Shown in pieces: positions 1-10,955 of a stretch of 64,000 bases of DNA. How positions within the stretch are numbered: the stretch's first letter is position 1; every line of letters starts with the position of its first letter. The notes under the pieces were generated by a model. The model was not told where the DNA came from. It did not search any database and was given only the letters and a program-made list of their open reading frames with translations. The position numbers and the translations under genes were made by a program. The DNA comes from Anniella stebbinsi (lineage: Eukaryota; Chordata; Lepidosauria; Squamata; Anniellidae): NCBI GenBank assembly GCA_029215795.1, contig JARDYH010000003.1, positions 67,588,109 to 67,652,108 of the forward strand. Direction: 5' to 3'.

Positions 1-1152
1 TCGACACCGGACACTTTAATGTCCTCGGTACCAAGGGAAGTCGATCCCGATGCGTCGGTACCGGAGGGGTCGAAGTCGACGGCCACGCGATCGGTATCGA
101 AACCGACGCCGCCGGTGACGGAAGTGATCTGGCCATCGGTGTCGGGGAAGTGGTTGGTACCGACGCAGCCTTCGGCGTCTGCGTGAGTCGTCCCGACGCC
201 GCCTTCCTTGCCAGCGGAAGCCCATGCTTTGGCTTCGAAGACCCTTTTCCCTTGTCCTTCTTTGCACGCTTGTCATTGTCGCCGTGCTTTGGGTCTTTTT
301 TCGGCCGCTTCGCCTTGCCCGTTTCAGCAGGAAGGGAGGGCTTAGACTTCCTAGGGCGCGAGCTCGACTCCGCCAGCGGCTCTTGGCGCGCCGCCGGTAC
401 CGCCCTCGGCACCGGGCCCGGTACTGAGGCGGGGATGTCCACCGTCTCCAACGCCCGCTTCCATAGCATCGCCCGGAGCTTGTTGGCTCGATTCTTTCTC
501 GTTGGCCTCGAGAAGTTGAGGCAATGTGGGCAGGAATCCACAATATGGGCTTCCCCCAAGCAAAGGAGGCACTTAGAGTGTCCATTGGATAGCGTAAGCT
601 TCGCTTTGCAGCCCGTGCAGTTTTTGAACAAGGACGTCTGCGCCATCTTGGAGACCAATTATGGCGGGAAAAAACGGGCCGGGAAGGGTAAGGGGGGGGG
701 GGTTTCCCCTAGAGGTTACTTCCCCGGAGAACCCCGGTGATCCGAAGGCCGCACAGGGCGGATATATATCTATATATTAAGTTAACAACTATATACAGTT
801 AAAATCTATACAACAATAACACTATTACGTAATATATAATATTTATTTATTTATTTTTTAGACCTAAGACAGAGGAGGAAGATAGAAAGGAAAAATAGTT
901 CAGAGAAGAGCAAAAAGGAAGAAATAGTAAGAAGAATTCTAAGCTATGAACGGATCAGAGAGTTCCCCGTGAGGCAACCAGCAAGGCGGTCGAAGAAGAA
1001 CTGAGGTAGGAGGGAACCCGGGCATGCGCGATAGGACGGAGGGGGGAGGGGTTCCCGCCAATAATTTCTAAGTTTTAGAAGTTCCAAAGTGAGGCTCGGC
1101 GTCGGCGCGAGCCCCATAGTGTGTGATGCACAGAGACCACGAAGAAGAAGCT
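1..1152 (-). mobile_element. DIRS-like tyrosine-recombinase retrotransposon, 5' end, cut by the window edge
   Basis: The minus strand reads from a terminal segment near 1152 through a leader of about 500 bp into an open gag-type frame that runs off the window. The leader has a GC-rich stretch around 1090-1120, a purine-rich block at 860-1015 and an AT-rich block at 755-860. The terminus carries a GAAGAAG / CTTCTTC-type motif beside a GTGGTCTCTG motif, which I associate with DIRS elements of reptiles; this is recognition, not a search result. The GC content falls abruptly past about 1150, marking the junction with unique host DNA. The protease-free pol region, the tyrosine recombinase and the 3' end would lie beyond position 1 and cannot be seen. 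An LTR-retrotransposon gag is the main alternative. Confidence 0.6.
2..646 (-). CDS. gag-like protein of the DIRS-like element, N-terminal part
   Basis: The frame starts at ATG 646-644 and stays open for 215 codons to the window edge. The N-terminus holds a compact Cys-rich module: C10-x2-C13, C26-x2-C29, H34, then C39-x2-C42. This suits a zinc-binding gag or nucleoprotein. A basic segment of roughly residues 48-65 follows, rich in Arg and Lys (KNRANKL is visible). A low-complexity Pro/Ala/Ser/Lys linker continues to the edge with many GTACCG-type codon pairs. Such a Cys module followed by a Pro/Ser linker is what I expect of ORF1 of vertebrate DIRS elements. In the retrotransposon life cycle gag would package the RNA. 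No frameshift or stop is seen, so the copy may be young. The reverse transcriptase and tyrosine recombinase needed to confirm the class lie outside the window. Confidence 0.6.
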   Translation of the reverse strand, partial: MAQTSLFKNCTGCKAKLTLSNGHSKCLLCLGEAHIVDSCPHCLNFSRPTRKNRANKLRAMLWKRALETVDIPASVPGPVPRAVPAARQEPLAESSSRPRKSKPSLPAETGKAKRPKKDPKHGDNDKRAKKDKGKGSSKPKHGLPLARKAASGRLTQTPKAASVPTTSPTPMARSLPSPAASVSIPIAWPSTSTPPVPTHRDRLPLVPRTLKCPVS

Positions 1153-4100
1153 ATGAAAAGATACCAGTTCTTAATGAAATTGGCAGTGTCCATTTGGTTT
1201 GCTGAAGCCAACAGTATCAAAGTACATTTACATCCCTTCAATAAGTAGGCTCCAATTGAAGCCAGTCATCTCCAGAAAACAGGTCTTCTCTTCTCCAACT
1301 AATGTAGCTGACTATTTACACAGATGCATTAATATTTTGTTTCCCCACAAAAGGAGATATTGCTTCTTTATAGAGAAATTTAATCTGTCTCCTTCCTAAT
1401 GGATATCATTTGATTCAAATTTGCAGTATTCATGGTTTTCAAAGAACACCAGCAAATTACAAATATGTGTGTATAAAATTACATTTGCAAACTGAACTAC
1501 TATTATAAACATTTACATCTTTGTAAAATACACGGCTCAGTCTGGTGTGCACAGATATGTACAAACCACATGCCTGAAGCTAAGTCAACTTTACTTCTAA
1601 CATACAAATGAAATCTTAGCAACTTTTAACCATAGCCAGAAATCTTTTACTCGTTTCAGCATCAATCTTTTGTTTTGAATTGCTACAAAAATGCCTTGCA
1701 TGCTTAATTTTAATATAAAAGACATTGTGTAATTACACCATCACGGAAAGCAAAATCTTTCCCCAATGAACTTGCCTTCTGTTTCTACCTACTTTCATTT
1801 GAGTAGAATCATGGAGCTCTCAGTTCAAAGAAAGAGCTCTTTGGAACCAAAAGCATTTGGACCAACATCCCTCAGCCTGGGGCCCTCCATATCTTTCCCA
1901 TCACTCCTGACAATCTCTAATGCTGGCTGATAGGAGTTCTAGAATTCAACCATTGTGGAAACTTGGAGACCAAGATTAAGCCTCAGTTACTAGTAAGATT
2001 CACAGGATTAAGTACTATTGTTGTTATAAATATTTGGACATATTTGCTTAGATGAAAAGGCCAAATTTCTACTTCTTGCTTCTATTTCAAGAACAGAATT
2101 AATCTGATAACTTCTACAACCATATGTTATCCCTTCTCATCATCCAGTTTCAAAGAACTTTAGTGACAGCAAATAATTAGAAAGGCTGGGGAGGTCAAAT
2201 TGCTGAAGATTCTATTAATGCAACATTTAACGTAAAGTTTTGTAGCAATTTGGCATTTCAGTCTATGATTGGTTTAAATACATCATGGCGAGTCCTGAAG
2301 TGTCTAGCATGGTATGCTGTTGCCTTTGCAATATACTTTACATACCTGTAAACTAATTATAATTAAAGCTTATTTTTGCCAAAAGCTGAGCTTTGTACAA
2401 AGGGTGTAGTGTATTAAGAGTCCTAGAAAAGATGCCAGAATTTCATCCGCAAGGGATGGAACATATTCTACAATCCATCAAGCTCTCTAATTTTTGTTTT
2501 TTCAACAGTGAATGTGAACAGCATCCAAAATCAACTCATATCCTGCATCTCAAATTTGATATGCAAGCATATCTCCTTTAAAATCTATAACTCCTGCTGG
2601 CAATTAAAAATGGCTAAAAGCATTTTCTTCCTGTGATTCACTCAACATGTATATCCTCCAAGTTATGGAATACAACATTAGACTATTTTCCAGTGTTTAC
2701 TACAAAAACAAAAACAAAAAACCAACAATATTTTCCTCACAGATTTCTAATTTTGGCCATGTTGGTTTTTTTACTGCATGAAACTATGCTAAGGTAAGAC
2801 AACATAACAAATTAACAATAGCTCATGCTTTTTGCCATTTATGTACACTGCAATAATCTTCAGTTTTACTAGCATTAGTAATTAAATATACTATAAAGGC
2901 TGCTCTCGTATATTTACAGCACTAGCTTGTAAAGGACCAAAGGAAAAAAAATAGAAATAATGTATTATAATATGCCCATAAATAGGGTTTTTAAAAATCG
3001 TTTTTCTGTTGCTGAAAGTTTAAGAATATATCCCATCTTGTTGAGTTCTGGGGGCTTTTAGGAAGGAAGGAAAGAGAAAGCGTTGATGTAATTTTTTTTA
3101 TACAATACTCATATTTATTTTGGCAAATGGAAGTCATTCCTTTGGCAGCATAAAAAACACTATTCTGGTCTTCAATCTAAAAAGAAAATGCACCAGGTTT
3201 CAACATGAGGACATTCAAACTCGCATTTGTTGCATAGTTATCTTCCAGGAGATACAACTCAAGCAGGGCCCCACAAAAAAATGTTGCTTTCGTGTGTGAG
3301 TGTGTGTGTATGTGTAGCTTCAAAGCTCTCCTTTTGAGGTGGAGCGGATGACCAGGTGGGTGCCAGTCAGCAACTGAATGAGTGTCTGTTTGCCTTATAG
3401 GCCTGTAGCTTTCCCTCTATCCTCCTTTTCCAGACACTCCATTCTATTTCCACTACCTGATTTTCAGGGACTCCCCTACCACCGACAGTCAGGATTCTGT
3501 GAGTACTCTAAGTCCTCATTGGTCTGGGGGTTGGGGTTGGGGGGGGAGGTTCTGGTGATCTGGCCGATGACAGGATCCATGCCAGGTGCACCTGCACACT
3601 GTCTACCCTATTCAAGCAAAAGTAAATAAAGTTATGGACGATTCATTATCCCAGCTGAGTCTGTGTGTCTAATTTGTTCCCATCCCTTTGCTGGATGGTC
3701 CCAACTAAGCGCTGCACTGCACCAGGCTTTTACTGTGCCTCAGTCCTGAGATGGGAGCCACTGAAAGGTGGATTGTACATTTTATAAATAGATAAATGTG
3801 TGTTCATTCCTATGTGTGCATGCCTGATTCCTGATTCCAACTAAAAGGGAAGTGGAAGGAACGTGGGAATTAGAATGTCACTCTAGGCTAGATGCACACA
3901 TTCTGTGGTGAACTCCATGGCATGCCTGCACCCATACCCATCATGCGGATCAAATTTCTGCTTGTCCAGTCTTATGGGAATCCCTTTGGTGAGCTGTCTG
4001 GTTTGGGAAAAGCATCAGATATAAAACAAAATAAGCCAGATTTTCAATACATTATCATAAACAAGTAAGGGAAATGTGTATTTCAGTTATTGTATTAGGT

Positions 4101-4696
4101 ATGTTTTATGGTGTTTCTATTATACATATACATAAATTTGGCAACCTCCAACTATTTCTTTATTACATTTCCATACTGCCCAATAGCCAAAACTCTCTAT
4201 TTCATACAGATTTCAAATCCTTTGAGAAAAACAATTTAAAAAAAAAAAAAAGCAAAAAGCTTTTACTTCATTGGACGTTTTTACCCAAGAGCTTTCTTTA
4301 TTTTCCAGTTCTTCTTTCCTTCAAGCTTCCTATTTTACCATTAAGGATTTTAGCACTGGGTAATGGCAATTGAATTTAGTGAAGTCTTTGTACTTCAATT
4401 GCTGGCTATAAACCAAATGGAATACTATTTAGTATTAAATGCCGTATTATGGTTGGAAATTTAAATTCTTGAAATATATTTACCAAGCAGGAAATTTAAA
4501 ACATGCACTAAGCCACATAATAGGGTAAAATTCCATTCTAGTATTTTAAATATTTCAAATGGGTGAATCAGAGCTGAGTGGGTACTCTCTGTTATTTAAC
4601 TAGCAGATATAGCTTGTATTTTTCAAGTATTTTTCAAGCTTCCACTGATAATTCCCTATTTCCCTAATCTAAGGATTGATAAAATGTGTGAAGAAC
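1153..4696. other. AT-rich unique sequence, no gene seen
   Basis: No convincing exon, RNA gene or recognisable transposon was found. There is a short GT-rich run near 3293-3314, a G-run near 3540 and an A-run near 4238-4250. Open frames here are below 100 codons, lack domain motifs and look random. Confidence 0.6.
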
Positions 4697-4797
4697 CTGG
4701 CTGCAATCCAATGCACATTTTCTGGGGAGTAAGCCCCAAACTCCGTTGAACACAGTGAGGCTTACTTCTGAGTAAATATGCAAATGAGGCTGCTGTA
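4697..4797. mobile_element. short palindromic MITE (GCAATCC...GTAAG family)
   Basis: The left half begins GGCTGCAATCC and contains GGAGTAAGCCCC. The right half contains GGCTTACTTCTGAGTAAA, then a diverged TGCAAATGAGGC end. The halves form an imperfect inverted repeat of about 100 bp. Diverged relatives are at 14,278, 23,832, 24,182 and 29,686, so this is a dispersed family. It is too short to code for protein and would rely on a transposase encoded elsewhere. Confidence 0.55.
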
Positions 4798-5040
4798 AGT
4801 CCCATGTATGTCTGGCTGCTCCATTTTCAAAGTAATATTTCTACCGCAGATCTTCCCTTACTGAGTCCTACAGCAGTTTTGACTTTATATCTCTCAATCC
4901 CCACTCGAACTGTTCCTCAATACTCAAGTGCTGGCTGCTATTATGAAGACAATTTCTTGTCCTGAGATTTGAAGGAAATAAATACAAATATGCTCTGCTC
5001 ATTTTTTCCTAGCAATCTAGGTGTGCTGAACCATCTGTAC

Positions 5041-5297
5041 ATCTAGTTTTATTGATTGATTGATTGATTTTGTATATTTATATCCTGCCTTTTTTCCCCT
5101 TGCAAGGAACCTAAGGCAGCTTACATGATCTTCCTCCTCTCCATTTTATCCTCACAACAACCCTGTGAGGTAGGTTAGGCTGAGAGTCAGTGACTGGCCC
5201 AGAGTCACCTAGTAAGCTTCATGGCCAAGTGGGGATTAGAACCCAGATCTCCCGAATCCTAGTCCAACACTGTAACCACTACACTACACTGTCTCTC
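5041..5297 (-). mobile_element. tRNA-derived SINE with L2-like tail
   Basis: Read on the minus strand, the head has an A-box-like GTGTAGTGGTTA and a B-box-like GGTTCTAATCC, the internal RNA polymerase III promoter of tRNA-derived SINEs. The body contains the block CTCACAGGGTTGTTGTGAGG. The 3' end GGCAGGATATAAATA leads into a (CAAT)n tail seen as TGATTGATTGATT on the plus strand. The L2-like 3' end suggests mobilisation by an L2-type reverse transcriptase. Related copies lie at 12,490-12,720 (plus) and 46,751-47,180 (minus). The exact subfamily name cannot be fixed without a library search. Confidence 0.75.
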
Positions 5298-5389
5298 ATT
5301 TTCTATATGTTTTGTGGAAGTTATCTTGAAGTTTAGATAGATAACTAAGACAATAAGTCTCTGGGGATCTAGTGAAGAGAGATGAAACT

Positions 5390-5585
5390 CTGCAATACTA
5401 TACATATTTACTCAGGAGTAAATCTCATTGTATTCAGATCTGTGTGTATAGCTCCCAAGTCTGGACTACAAATCTCACCATCCCTGATGACTGGCCGTGT
5501 TGGCTGAGGCTGATGGGAGATGAAGCCTAAGAACATATGGAGGACCAGAGGATTTCCAGCCCTGATATATAGGACTGCAGCCTTA
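5390..5585. mobile_element. two decayed MITE pieces
   Basis: Positions 5390-5440 resemble one half of the GCAATCC/GTAAG palindromic family (TTTACTCAGGAGTAAAT). Positions 5460-5572 resemble the CCAACCTGG/ACAACTCCCATC palindromic family: GGACTACAAATCTC pairs loosely with GGGAGATGAAGCC. Both are heavily mutated. Nesting of one in the other is possible but not shown. Confidence 0.4.
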
Positions 5586-6167
5586 GTCATGGATCTTGAA
5601 ACCAGGATTCTGTCTATCTATTTCTGTCCTGTTTTTCAAGGCCAAGGTCTTCACAAAGCAGATCGCAATATAACAAGATAATGCAAATATGTTAAAACAG
5701 AAACACATAATCAAACTAAAAGCACTAATCCAGTTAACCAGAGCCAAAACATATAAAAACCTAAACAGCAACAGAATCAAAGACTCGCTGAAAACAAAAA
5801 GGCTTCAACCGCTGCCAGAACTAATCTAAATATTTAGAGCAATGACTTTTTAATGGCATAAATGGACTACCATAGAAAAAGCTCTCTTGCACATTACCAT
5901 CAACCGTATTTCAGAAGTTAATTCCACACAGAAGATGGCATCATTAGCTGGTCCTAACAGATCCTCAGAACCTCCTCCTCTGTCATTGGAGACTGGACAA
6001 GTTGCTACCTCACAACCTCCGTTCCTCATTGTTGAAATAGAGACAATATGGACTTCTCTTCAGATGATCATACCAGTATGCACAATAAAGACAGCAAGAC
6101 ATGCCTCAAATTTAAAGCATTACAGTCATTTAATCCTGTTGAGAATTAGAGTGTCTGCTTACAGAGA
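5586..6167. other. unique sequence, no gene seen
   Basis: A 106-codon open frame lies at 5887-6207 on the plus strand, but it has no recognisable motif and its end overlaps the next transposon, so I treat it as chance. Confidence 0.55.
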
Positions 6168-6658
6168 CCATGTCTATACCAGCCATTTATCCCGAGGTCA
6201 TCCCTAGGTCATCCCTGTGTGTCCATATGATGCACGGGGGATCCCGGGATCAACCGGGGATGACCTATGGACAACCCCGGGATAATGGGAACCAGGGATA
6301 CCCCATGTTCCTGGGACAATCCCAAGGACCGTGCCTCATGTGGCGTGGCATCCCAGGTCCTATAACTGGCACAGAGCCATGTGGGGTGGCTCCGTGCGCA
6401 TGGGGGTGAGGGGTGAAGCAATTTTACCATCCCCAGGATGGTGGGGGGTGGGCACAGGTTTGGCAGGGGGGTTCTCACCTTTTTCACTGGATCGGATCGG
6501 GGCCACAGCTCCTCTTTAAAAAAATGGCACCTGCGACATCCTGGAAGGGAAGAGGGATGACGTACAGCTGTCCGGCAGGCCTACCCAGTTGAATTTGAAG
6601 AGTTTTATGGTGTTTTATTGGAATTTTAATAATGTATTAGTTTTATGTGCTTTTAATC

Positions 6659-6696
<38 letters not shown>

Positions 6697-6743
6697 GTAT
6701 TTTATATTCGATCCAGAGGGAGAGGCGGGTAATAAATAAATAA

Positions 6744-6778
<35 letters not shown>

Positions 6779-6861
6779 GACGCTGGGGGAGGTTCGCAGA
6801 AGCAGGTAAGTCTGCGATCCTCCCCCTTCCCTCCCTCTACACCCTTAGGTGTAGATGAGCC
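6168..6861 (+). mobile_element. GGGATC-rich non-autonomous DNA element, copy 1, split by an L2 tail
   Basis: The left end CCATGTCTATACC and right end GGTGTAGATGAGCC are imperfect inverted repeats. The interior is rich in GGGATC/GGGATGACC words, including ATGATGCAC and GGGGATCCCGG-like blocks. The same order of blocks occurs at 10,494-10,955 and, inverted and shorter, at 34,145-34,410. Block order across copies shows that 6568-6778 is a later insertion: sequence before it (AAATGGCACC...) and after it (GCTGGGGGAGG...AAGCAGGTAAGTCTG) is contiguous in copy 3. No transposase frame is present. A hAT-type origin is a guess from TIR style only. Confidence 0.6.
6568..6778 (+). mobile_element. L2-type LINE, 3' end only
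   Basis: The fragment begins TCCGGCAGGCCTAC and contains the last sense codons of the L2 frame (CAGTTGAATTT), matching the end of the L2 copy at 55,763-55,793 almost word for word. It continues through TTTTAATAATGTATT to a GAGGCGGGTAATAAATAAATAAA terminus. Two (ATT)n runs lie inside and after it. Severe 5' truncation is usual for LINEs that insert by target-primed reverse transcription. It interrupts the GGGATC-rich element and is therefore younger than it. Confidence 0.75.
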
Positions 6862-7128
6862 CAGAGACTGAGGTTGAGGGGAGGGTTTACACCTCAGGTC
6901 TGGAAGGTATATGAGGGAGTACTGAGGGTTCTCCCTGAAATGGGGCAACCAGGGTGCTGCTGAGCCGCTGAGCCTGGGGACCAATAGAGTGAGATCCCTG
7001 CCAATCCATGTAGGGTGGTCTGACATCTGACCACAAATCTTCAAATGATTTTGAGAAAAAACCAACTAAAATACTTTTCAAAAGAGATTAGTTCCCCCCC
7101 CCCTTTAAGGAAAGTAGAGTTATTTCTC

Positions 7129-7163
<35 letters not shown>
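7129..7163. repeat. (TAA)n microsatellite
   Basis: About 11 to 12 uninterrupted TAA/ATA triplets. Confidence 0.95.
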
Positions 7164-7165
<2 letters not shown>

Positions 7166-8407
7166 ATAGCAAAAATGCTACAGCCTTTTCAATGCTTTGT
7201 GTTTTTATATAAGCAGACCCAGAGGATTTGTTTTCTACTTTTGAAGTTAGGCGGGCTTTAACATTCATTACACCAGCAGCATTTATCCCAGCTTCTAGCT
7301 GTCATGAATTGCCTCAATCTTCAGCTTCCTCGTAATGTAGAGTGTTCCATCAGGCTATTGGATGAAAATCCTTACATGAGCTCAACTGAGTAATCATCTT
7401 ATCCATATGCAAAACCTTGCTGAAGACATTTACCCATCCCACAGTGCTTCTGTTTTTTATTGCTTCACTTCCTCTTGCTGGCTCATGCATTTTTTCATCA
7501 CCATCTTAACTATCCTTTATTTTCACATGTTCAATCAGCTTAAATATCTAACATTCCATATGTCCTGGGGGATGGAGGAGGAGGGAGCAATCTACAGATT
7601 AATGGTCTACCACTTCCCTGTCACATCTTTTTGTGAGCCATCACACTTTTCAGATGAAATCCATGATACACAAACAGAAAAACAATATGGATTAAATGCT
7701 TGTTTCAGGACTGGATGCATAAAACTAGTTTCACACACCTAAGGAGCTTTGGACTTGAATTTCTTGAACCGCCTGGCAAACATCTTTTGAAACATCTTTC
7801 AAAGGCAGTTGAGCATATAGCATAGGGACCTACCATTTTAAAAAGAAGACAGTATCTCACTGGGCACGTCCAATGCACCTAAGGTAATTGTTTGGATCAC
7901 ACCCATGATCCTAAAATTCTCTGTGAAAACCAAACTTGTGAGCAAAGCTGAAATAATATAAAACGGTATGAATAATAAAAACAGAAACCTACATAGAGAG
8001 GCTGAAATATGGGGAGGGGGAAGGTGCTTTACTAAAACACATTTCACTGGTCAGAAACAAGATGACCATGATTCAGCAGGGGGTGTGAGACATATTCCCC
8101 CACAAACCAATCCAAATGTGTGTTTGAAGTATGAATTTTATGATGTGTGAACCCTGTAAATGCAAGGCAAGGATGTAATAGATTGAGAGTAGAAATGATT
8201 ACTGAATTCGTTTGCAGTAACTCTATTTTAGTACTAATTTATTTAACATAAATTAGTAGTAAAATAAATAAACAAACGCAATTTCTGGTCGCCAATATGC
8301 ACAAAGTCACTCAGTGCTCCACTACAATGGAAGTAGAGCTTTCTTCCAGGCCTTCCTTTTGACAGCATGAAGATTTTCGCTTTGACTTTTCATATACATG
8401 GCATGGA
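7164..8407. other. unique sequence, no gene seen
   Basis: Open frames at 7407-7742 (plus) and 7838-8047 (minus) carry no domain motif and have no splice or promoter context that I could support. Confidence 0.55.
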
Positions 8408-8830
8408 AGTAGGGATGTCGGAGAAATCTGCAACAGAATCAAATTAGTTCGGATTTCTGTCATTCCAACCCATGGATTCTGTAGTGGACCGGCTTTTCCG
8501 GAGTCGCATGGATTCCACAGACTTGTTTTTTGGTTTTGTTCTTTTACTTTCTGGAATTTCATGCGAATTGTAGGAAAATACATACAATTAAATCAGCACT
8601 GGCCGAAAATGCACGTGGGGGGGGGGCATTTGTGCATTTGAGGGGTTTGAGCATTTTTGCAAGTGTGAATTTGTGCAAATTTGGGAAATTGGAAAAAATC
8701 CCAATTCCATCAATAAGCGGACAACAGAATGAAAGGCATCTGGCAATCTGTAGAAGGCAGACGCAGAACTGATTTTACAAAATTTGTACCTCCCGATATG
8801 GAAGCGACTTAAAATTTAATGGTGGATGCT
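8408..8830. repeat. possible dispersed repeat with GGGATGTCGGAG start
   Basis: The block opens with AGGGATGTCGGAGAAATC and is followed by repeated short words such as GTGCATTTG, TTTGTGCAAATTTGG and GAGCATTTTTGCAA. This style resembles reptile repeats that start with GGGATGT. A possible relative in opposite orientation lies at 11,790-12,228. The boundaries are uncertain and no terminal inverted repeat was found. Confidence 0.35.
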
Positions 8831-9920
8831 TCAGAGGTGGTGGTGGGGAGCCTTTCATGCACAGCAGCTTGCTGCAAAGTCTAGCCCCAGCAATGCAGTT
8901 TTCTCCACACCTGTGGGCTCAAACAACAAATAGCTGAACCTAGTAAAATAAGGACATTTGTGAGATGGCTCTGAACCTGCCTGCATGGAGTTCTCACACA
9001 GGGATGTTTCAAAATAAGTTACTAGTTTCTTCTCTTGGCAGGATTATCACCTTACTTTACCTTGCTCTCCTAAAATCAGCAGCACTGTTAGGGAAAAGAG
9101 ACATCGACTAGATTTCTTCACAGTTTTGTGTGTGTTGAGGCTCAGGAATGACAGGCTCAGTGTAGTGTCATAATATACTGAAAACTTTTGCTGTGAAAAG
9201 TGAAATGCAGGCATACGATGCCTATTACACAATCTTTGGAATTTGAAATTAGGAATTTTTTTTCTTAAAGGACTCTCTTATATTACCTTTATTTGTTTGA
9301 CTCTGCGGTCTCCAACGTGGCGTCCATGCGCACCAATGTGCCTATGGATATTTCTCTTGGCAACCGCCAGGCTCTCTGCTCCTCCTGATTTTTATTTTAT
9401 TGTTTAAGATATCATTAGCATTGTTTTTTTAACTGGGAAGATGGCACGCTGCAAAATGTTGGGCTGCCTTCCAGCACCATCTTATTTGAGTTCAAAAAAG
9501 TTATTTGGTTTTGGAGCTCAGAAACCACCTCTGCCTTGCACTTAGGTTCTTGAGCAAATTACTTTTCTATTAGACTCACTAGTTTTCCTTCTTGGAAATC
9601 AGTGTTTGTTTGTTTTTATCAGTAATACAATACAGTAGGCAGCAGCTGAGCTAATCCAAATAGAATAATGCTAATCAGCACACACCTACTAGAACATTAA
9701 ACGATATCCACAGAATGGGGGTAAATAAACATTTTATATAACTTATTAATTATAAATCAAATGTGGAACATTTAACAGAAACTTAGCAAGTAGTCAAATG
9801 ACAAAAAACAATGCAATAGATATGACAACCTAGCAAACAGGGTTTACAACAACAAAAGGCTAACTTAATAATTGCAGTAATTAAATAAAGTGCACTCGAT
9901 AGTTGCAATATCTGTACAAG
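8831..9920. other. AT-rich sequence, no gene seen
   Basis: No exon, RNA gene or clear repeat end was recognised before 9.9 kb. The part from about 9640 may belong to the repeat whose fold-back follows. Confidence 0.45.
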
Positions 9921-9970
9921 GGGCTACAGGCCGCTGGCTTCTAATGCCTGTTTCGCAACTGCTTCTTCAG
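9921..9970 (-). ncRNA. degenerate hammerhead-ribozyme-like motif
   Basis: On the minus strand the order is CTGAAGA, a 9-nt stem II candidate, GAAA, a 6-bp stem III (ACAGGC with GCCTGT around a 14-nt loop), then TA before GCCCC. The conserved core positions CUGANGA, GAAA and UH before the cleavage site are all satisfied. Stem II is weak, with only two GC pairs and a bulged A. I could not extend stem I beyond a G-U and a C-G pair. It is therefore a core match without a proven fold and is probably inactive. Confidence 0.25.
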
Positions 9971-10252
9971 ACTAATATAACAGTATCTCAATGTTTATGG
10001 TTGGGGAAAAGGGAGGATTTGTAGATTACGTTTCTCAGTCCAAAACAATTTATTAGCCCTCCATATTAGCCCTCCATAAAGGATTCCCAGCCAAACAGAC
10101 GCTAATCTTCTGGAGCTCCAGAAGATTAGCGTCCATTTGGCTGGGAATCCAAGTCAATCCTTCATGGAGGGCTAATAAGTTGTTTTGGACTGAGGAACGT
10201 AATGTACAAATCCTCCCTTTTCCCCAACCATAAACATTGAGATACTGTTATA
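9921..10252 (-). mobile_element. fold-back repeat, possible Penelope-like remnant
   Basis: Positions 9976-10115 and 10116-10252 are near-identical inverted arms. The centre, 10101-10130, is a perfect 30-bp palindrome around GGAGCTCC. The left arm has an extra 13-bp direct duplication of ATTAGCCCTCCAT, and the right arm has an extra AAGTCAATCC. Next to the left arm, on the minus strand, 9921-9970 holds the words CTGAAGA and GAAAC and a 6-bp stem, arranged as in a hammerhead core. Penelope-like elements are known for inverted partial repeats and hammerhead ribozymes, which is why I propose them. No reverse transcriptase or GIY-YIG frame is present, so an assembly or replication fold-back is a fair alternative. 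Confidence 0.4.
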
Positions 10253-10493
10253 AGCTGGGATACCTGTACTCACAGTAGATTTAGGTGTTCCTAAATCACC
10301 TCATCTCAATCAAAATTACCTAACACAAAACTTTAGAAGTGATACCAAGGTGCTGATCTTGCTGTGTATCTTGAGGGAAAGCAATATCAATCTATATTGT
10401 CAAAACATTGACGGGCCCAATGTGTTAATACCTAAAATAAGAAAGTCCTTTGTTCTATGGAGTTCATTTCTGAGTTTCATTTTCTCACACCAT

Positions 10494-10955
10494 GGCCATG
10501 TCTACATCATGCAGTTATCCCAGGGTCATCTCTTGGTCATCCCTGTGCATCCAAATGATGCACAGGGGATCCCGGGGTCAATCGGGGATGACCAGAGACT
10601 TTCCCGTTTTTTTCTGCAGTCCCAGGACAACCCCAAGGACTGTGGCTGGTGTGGCACAAGGTTCCCAGGTCCTCAAACGGGCACGGAGCTGGATGAGGTG
10701 GCTCCATGCCCATGGCAGTGGGGTGGGGGCAGCATTTTGGACATCCCTTGGATGGCGGCGCTGAGTTTCCCATTTTTGTTTTTACTTACTTTTACTTAAG
10801 GCTCTACTGAAAAAAAAAAAAGGCATGCCACACTGGAATGTCCCTGTTTGCTTCCGGGACGATGTGCTGACATGTGAATGCTGGGGGGAAGCAGAAAGCC
10901 CAAGATCCTCCCCACCCCACCCCCATCCTGGAAGGCTCATAGGTCTACATGAGCC
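10494..10955 (+). mobile_element. GGGATC-rich non-autonomous DNA element, copy 2
   Basis: This copy begins GGCCATGTCTACATC and ends TCTACATGAGCC. The internal order matches copy 1 at 6168: TTATCCCAGGGTCATC, ATGATGCACAGGGGATCCC, GGGGATGACC, a CCCAGGTCCT block, a GGTGGCTCC block, then a poly(A) run followed by TTTGCTTCCGGGACG. It lacks the L2 insertion of copy 1, so it gives the pre-insertion structure. The open frames in it are by-products of GC-rich sequence. Confidence 0.6.

Noticed and set aside
150..740. Plus-strand 196-codon frame
   Set aside because: Antisense of the DIRS-like gag frame, which has the Cys module and explains the composition.
6209..7065. Minus-strand frames of 92 and 140 codons
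   Set aside because: They cross the DNA element, the L2 tail and (ATT)n runs, giving poly-Asn and poly-Ile; not genes.
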